A stretch of DNA of 37,727 nucleotides from Paracoccaceae bacterium (GTDB lineage Bacteria > Pseudomonadota > Alphaproteobacteria > Rhodobacterales > Rhodobacteraceae): the NCBI GenBank assembly GCA_007118295.1, contig SKRW01000038.1, forward strand, positions 1-37,727, given 5' to 3'. Shown here one piece after another: positions 33,578 through 37,727 of this stretch (position 1 is its first letter; every line of letters begins with the position of its first letter). The position numbers and the translations under genes are program-made. The notes under the pieces are model-generated. The model made no database searches. It was not told where the DNA came from and was given only the letters and a program-made list of their open reading frames with translations.

Positions 33578-34375
33578 ATGGACAGCCTGAGCCATATGCT
33601 GGAATATCGTCAGCGCCCCGCGGAGGCCGTGCTGACAAAATTTGCACTTCGCTGCGTTTCCGAATTGACACGGACGCACAGGATAGAATCCGGAGAACCT
33701 CAGCGTGATGTTCTTCATCTGCTCATCCGGCATGCCATGACTGGCGAGCAAGGTGCGCTGACAGAGCTTTATGGCATGATTCAGCATAAAGGTGTGTCCG
33801 CAGAGCAGGTTGTCGACGTATACCTGCCAGCCGCGATAGACCGGATCGGTGCGGACTGGCACGAATGCGAGATGGACGTTCTGCAGACCTCGATCGCGCT
33901 GTCGCGCCTTCAGGGTTTGTTGCGTGAACTTGGTCGCGCGTGGATCTCCGATCGGGTGGGGCATACATCAGGACCATGTGTCCTGCTGGCCTTGCCTGCG
34001 GGCGAGCAGCACACGCTTGGAACCATGATAGCGGCCAATCAGTTAAGACGGGTAGGTGTGTCAGTTAAGCTGTGTTTGGTGCCGACTCAGGGCCATTTGC
34101 AGAAATTGTTGTCCGAGAGCCGGTATTCTGCCGTTTTTCTGTCTTGCTCAAACAGATCGTGTCTTGCGTCTTGTGCGGAATTGATAAAGACAATCCGCGA
34201 TTATTCCGGTCAGGGGATGCCTGTAGTCTGTGGAGGCGGGATTGTCGCCGAAATGGGGCAGGAGATGACCTCACGTGCACTGGCCGCCCAGATTGGTGCG
34301 GGCCTTGCGACAGCGGACATTTCCGAGGCACTCGCCTTTATTGGCGGTCAGAGCAGGCAGTTTGCTGCTGAATGA
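33578..34375 (+). CDS. ppaA: PpaA/AerR cobalamin-binding antirepressor-type regulator
   Basis: Start ATG after a gaggga SD-like sequence; MDSLSHMLEYRQRPAEAVLTKFALRCV; AGEQHTLGTMIAANQLRRVGVSV (B12-binding fold); adjacent to ppsR. Confidence 0.88.
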   Translation: MDSLSHMLEYRQRPAEAVLTKFALRCVSELTRTHRIESGEPQRDVLHLLIRHAMTGEQGALTELYGMIQHKGVSAEQVVDVYLPAAIDRIGADWHECEMDVLQTSIALSRLQGLLRELGRAWISDRVGHTSGPCVLLALPAGEQHTLGTMIAANQLRRVGVSVKLCLVPTQGHLQKLLSESRYSAVFLSCSNRSCLASCAELIKTIRDYSGQGMPVVCGGGIVAEMGQEMTSRALAAQIGAGLATADISEALAFIGGQSRQFAAE

Positions 34376-34431
34376 TCAGTTAGAAGTGAGAGTGCGGTCA
34401 CTATCGGGCCGTGAAAAGGAGCGGGCCGAGC

Positions 34432-35859
34432 GTGTCGAATGATGGAGTCAATATTCGATTGCATGGGTCACAACCCATACTGCAAGACCCGGTGGTTTCA
34501 TCTGTCGTGGCGGCGCTTTCGGACATTTCCCTGACGCTGGATCAGGATCGTGTCGTCACTGCATCTGTTGCAAGACCGTCATCGCCCTTTTCAAGCCATG
34601 TTGAAAATTGGGTCGGGCAAAGATTTACTGCGCTCATTCAGGGTGACTCGCTGCGTCGTTTTGAACAGCGTATATCGGAACTCGCCGAGCGTGCAGCGCA
34701 GGGCGAGGTCGCACCATTTCGCTGGGTCGAACTGGAACACCGTGACAGCGCGGGGCATTCCATGCCCGTGCGGTATGCCATGCACTGGATATCGTCGCGC
34801 GATGAGGTGTTGATGCTGGGACAGGACCAGCGCCCCATCATCGAGATGCAGCAACAGCTGCTGAATGCGCAGATTGCGCTGGAACAGGATTACGAAGCTC
34901 AGCGCGAAATGGATACGCGCTATCGCCTGTTGATGGATTTCACCTTGGATGCGATTGCGCTTGTCTCTGCCAGCACCGGGCGCGTGGTCGATATCAATCA
35001 CAACGCAGCCTCACTGTTCGGGATCAAGCGGGCCGACCTGATTGACACATTGTTCGCAGACCGGTTTGTAGCGCGTGGCAAGACCGGGTTGATTGCCAGC
35101 CTGACCACGCATGTTGCACTCGAATCGCCTGAACCTGTCGAGGTCGAGATCAAGGGAGCGCAACAGAATCTGTTGCTGTCCTCCAAACTGTTTCGCGCAG
35201 CCGGGGAACAGCTTATCCTTGTGCGCCTGATCGACCCCGAATTTGGCTCGGTCGCGGATGGGCGTCTGGTCGCGAATTTACGGCAATTGTTTTATCGTGG
35301 CCCGGATGCGATGGTCTTTACGGACCGAGACGGTCGAATTGTCGAGGCGAATGAGACGTTCCTGAACCTGACCGACGTCTCCAGCATGAATGATCTGCGC
35401 GGTGTGAGTATTGCCGAATTCCTGGCGCGCGGCACCGTTGACCTGAAAGTGCTGGTCGAGAACGCGCAGCGCGCAGGGCAGTTGCGCATGTATGCCACAA
35501 AACTGAAAACAGGGTTCGAGGCGCAGATTGCCGTTGAAATGTCAGCCACATGGCTGGATGACCGGATTGACCCGGTTCTGGCGCTGGTGATTCGCAACGC
35601 GTCCAATTCGGCCGCTCATCGTACCGAAAGCGCACCGCCCGATTCCGACATGCGCGGCGTGATGGAACTTGTCGGGTCTTCCACGCTGAAGGATATTGTC
35701 TCGGATACGACAAATGTCATCGAGAAGATCTGTATCGAGACAGCGATTGAACTGACCCGCAATAATCGCGTTGCCGCAGCCGAAATGCTGGGCCTGTCGC
35801 GGCAATCGCTCTATGTGAAGCTGCGCAAATACGGGATGATCAGCCGCGAGGATGACTAG
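34432..35859 (+). CDS. ppsR: Photosynthesis gene repressor PpsR/CrtJ (PAS-PAS-HTH Fis-type)
   Basis: PAS domains (YRLLMDFTLDAIALVSASTGRVVDINHNAASLFG; GPDAMVFTDRDGRIVEANETFLNL) and HTH EKICIETAIELTRNNRVAAAEMLGLSRQSLYVKLRKYG. GTG start at 34432 (SD aaagga) or 34411. Confidence 0.93.
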   Translation: MSNDGVNIRLHGSQPILQDPVVSSVVAALSDISLTLDQDRVVTASVARPSSPFSSHVENWVGQRFTALIQGDSLRRFEQRISELAERAAQGEVAPFRWVELEHRDSAGHSMPVRYAMHWISSRDEVLMLGQDQRPIIEMQQQLLNAQIALEQDYEAQREMDTRYRLLMDFTLDAIALVSASTGRVVDINHNAASLFGIKRADLIDTLFADRFVARGKTGLIASLTTHVALESPEPVEVEIKGAQQNLLLSSKLFRAAGEQLILVRLIDPEFGSVADGRLVANLRQLFYRGPDAMVFTDRDGRIVEANETFLNLTDVSSMNDLRGVSIAEFLARGTVDLKVLVENAQRAGQLRMYATKLKTGFEAQIAVEMSATWLDDRIDPVLALVIRNASNSAAHRTESAPPDSDMRGVMELVGSSTLKDIVSDTTNVIEKICIETAIELTRNNRVAAAEMLGLSRQSLYVKLRKYGMISREDD

Positions 35860-35872
35860 ACGTCACCTGCGT

Positions 35873-35886
35873 TTGATCTGTGTCAA
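35873..35886. promoter_or_regulatory. FNR/FnrL-like box TTGATCTGTGTCAA upstream of bchE
   Basis: 9 of 10 conserved positions match TTGAT-N4-ATCAA; overlaps PpsR box 1. Confidence 0.6.
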
Positions 35887-35898
35887 TTACATCTGACA
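35881..35898. promoter_or_regulatory. PpsR/CrtJ box 1 TGTCAATTACATCTGACA upstream of bchE
   Basis: Exact TGT-N12-ACA with both extended half-sites. Confidence 0.85.
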
Positions 35899-35905
35899 TG
35901 TGCGC

Positions 35906-35923
35906 TGTCAATCTTGGCTTACA
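35906..35923. promoter_or_regulatory. PpsR/CrtJ box 2 TGTCAATCTTGGCTTACA upstream of bchE
   Basis: Exact TGT-N12-ACA, 7 bp after box 1 (tandem arrangement). Confidence 0.85.
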
Positions 35924-35938
35924 CAAGCGGAGGTTGGC

Positions 35939-37639
35939 ATGCGTATCGTCTTCATTCACCCGAACTACCATTCCGGCGGAGCCGAAATTGCTGGCAGTTG
36001 GCCGCCTGCATGGGTCGCCTACCTGACCGGGTCGCTGCGCTCGGCGGGTTTTGACGATATTCATTTCATCGACGCGATGACAAATCATGTGGATGACGAT
36101 GCCTTGCGCGAACGTCTGGCAGAGTTGAAGCCCGACGTCGTCGGCACCACAGCCATCACCCCCTCGATCTATGTGGCCGAAGAAGTCCTGAAGATCGCCC
36201 GCGAAGTTGCCCCGGATGCGGTGACGGTGCTGGGCGGTATCCATGCGACCTTCATGTTTCGCCAGGTGCTGACCGAGGCCCCGTGGATTGATGTGATCGT
36301 GCGCGGCGAGGGCGAAGAGATCGTTGTCAACCTGATGAACGCCATTGCCGAGGGGCGGTGGCCTGCCGACAAACGCAAGATTCAGGGACTCGCCTTTATC
36401 GACGAAGGCGAGATTGTCGCAACGCAAGCCGCCTCGACGGTCAAGAACCTTGACGGGATCAAGCCGGACTGGTCGATCCTTGAATGGGACAAGTATATCT
36501 ATGTGCCGCTGAACCGGCGCGTGGCCATCCCCAACATGGCGCGCGGCTGTCCGTTCACCTGCAGTTTCTGCAGCCAGTGGAAATTCTGGCGCGACTACCG
36601 GGTACGCGACCCCAAGAAAGTGGTCGATGAAATCGAGGATCTGGTCGAGAACCACGGTGTCGGCTTCTTCATCCTTGCGGATGAGGAACCCACGATCAAC
36701 CGCAAGAAATTCATTGAATTCTGCGAGGAACTGATCGCCCGCGACCTGCCGCGCCGCATTCAGTGGGGTATCAACACCCGTGTCACCGACATCATGCGCG
36801 ACAAGGATCTGCTGCCCTTCTACCGCAAGGCCGGGCTGGTGCATGTCTCGCTGGGCACTGAGGCTGCCGCACAGTTGAAGCTCGATCAGTTCAACAAGGA
36901 AACCACCGTCGCCGATAACAAGGAGGCGATCCGCCTGCTGCGCGAGGCCGATATCTTTACCGAGGCGCAGTTCATCGTCGGCCTGGATAACGAAACCGTC
37001 GAAACTCTGGAAGAAACCTTCCAGATGGCGTGGGACTGGCAGCCGGATCTGGCCAACTGGGCCATGTATACGCCCTGGCCCTTCACCCCGCTGTTTCAGG
37101 AATTGCGCGATCAGGTCGAGGTGTTCGACTATTCCAAATACAATTTCGTGACCCCGATCATGAAGCCAAAGGAAATGACGCGCGGCGGGTTGCTGGAAGG
37201 GGTGCTGAAGAATTATCGCCGCTTCTACATGCGCAAGGCGCTGTTCCACTACCCCTGGCGCGGGACCGGCTATCGGCGCAAATACCTGCTGGGTTGCCTC
37301 AAGGCGTTTCTCAAGGCGGGTGTGCAGCGGCAGTTCTATGATCTGGGCAAGACCGATTACTTCAGTATGAAATCGCGCGATGATCTGGACTTCGGCTTTG
37401 ACATGACCCGCACGATTGCCGATGCGCAGCTTGCCGATTGGGAAGATCACGCCGACAAGAAGCGCAAGGCACAAGAGCGCCGCGAGGCTTTGCGTGCCCA
37501 AGGCAAGGCGCGGGCCGAAGAGCGCAACGCAATCAAGGCCTGCGGCGGAGGCGGGCAGATGGAAGATCTGCGAGACGCCAAGCGCCCCTTCCGCATGCCC
37601 AATGGTGCGGCGCCCGCCATACGCACACCAGCGGAGTAG
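35939..37639 (+). CDS. bchE: Anaerobic Mg-protoporphyrin IX monomethyl ester cyclase (B12-binding radical SAM)
   Basis: Start [31 protein letters not shown]; radical [11 protein letters not shown]. Confidence 0.97.
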   Translation: MRIVFIHPNYHSGGAEIAGSWPPAWVAYLTGSLRSAGFDDIHFIDAMTNHVDDDALRERLAELKPDVVGTTAITPSIYVAEEVLKIAREVAPDAVTVLGGIHATFMFRQVLTEAPWIDVIVRGEGEEIVVNLMNAIAEGRWPADKRKIQGLAFIDEGEIVATQAASTVKNLDGIKPDWSILEWDKYIYVPLNRRVAIPNMARGCPFTCSFCSQWKFWRDYRVRDPKKVVDEIEDLVENHGVGFFILADEEPTINRKKFIEFCEELIARDLPRRIQWGINTRVTDIMRDKDLLPFYRKAGLVHVSLGTEAAAQLKLDQFNKETTVADNKEAIRLLREADIFTEAQFIVGLDNETVETLEETFQMAWDWQPDLANWAMYTPWPFTPLFQELRDQVEVFDYSKYNFVTPIMKPKEMTRGGLLEGVLKNYRRFYMRKALFHYPWRGTGYRRKYLLGCLKAFLKAGVQRQFYDLGKTDYFSMKSRDDLDFGFDMTRTIADAQLADWEDHADKKRKAQERREALRAQGKARAEERNAIKACGGGGQMEDLRDAKRPFRMPNGAAPAIRTPAE

Positions 37640-37644
37640 CACAA

Positions 37645-37727
37645 ATGGCATCCACAGCGCGGATCGGTCCCAATGCCGTCCTGCAGCACCTGCCGGTGCT
37701 GGACCTCGAAATCGGAGAGCGTCTGCG
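37645..37727 (+). CDS. bchJ: BchJ (4-vinyl reductase-associated protein), truncated by window end
   Basis: Own translation MASTARIGPNAVLQHLPVLDLEIGERL; position directly after bchE. Confidence 0.75.
   Translation, partial: MASTARIGPNAVLQHLPVLDLEIGERL

Noticed and set aside
35840-37651. 603-aa minus-strand ORF
   Set aside because: Long but fully antisense to bchE, whose protein is unmistakable; a high-GC codon-bias artefact.

Overview
This window comes from an alpha-proteobacterial purple phototroph. The gene families and their order fit a Rhodobacteraceae/Roseobacter-type photosynthesis gene cluster (PGC), inferred from remembered families without any database search. Left part (about 1-13 kb): an accessory catabolic/transport block. 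It has a minus-strand operon with 4-bp junctions (NMT1-like ABC importer, cytosine-deaminase-like amidohydrolase, FAD-linked oxidase, two tandem flavodoxin-fold oxidoreductases), a divergent RidA gene, a GlxA/AraC-type regulator and a divergent heterotetrameric sarcosine oxidase operon (soxBDAG order). Middle (13-17 kb): galU, a WecA/MraY-like sugar-phosphate transferase and a phosphomannomutase/phosphoglucomutase. Right part (17-37.7 kb): the PGC. The long minus-strand superoperon is bchF-N-B-H-L-M-lhaA-puhA-B-C-(98 aa ORF)-acsF-puhE-hemA-cytochrome c2. Divergent from it are ppaA/aerR, ppsR, bchE and the start of bchJ. The best second-look items are: an unusually acidic, lysine-free mature cytochrome c2; a PpsR with a single cysteine; an FNR-like box overlapping tandem PpsR boxes at bchE; PpsR boxes overlapping -35-like elements between bchF and ppaA; an 18-bp perfect palindrome between the AraC-type regulator and the sarcosine oxidase operon; a 22-nt dispersed repeat in two bch intergenic gaps; and the uncharacterised accessory catabolic block. 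I did not see a clearly new defence or mobile system, CRISPR array, tRNA or rRNA.
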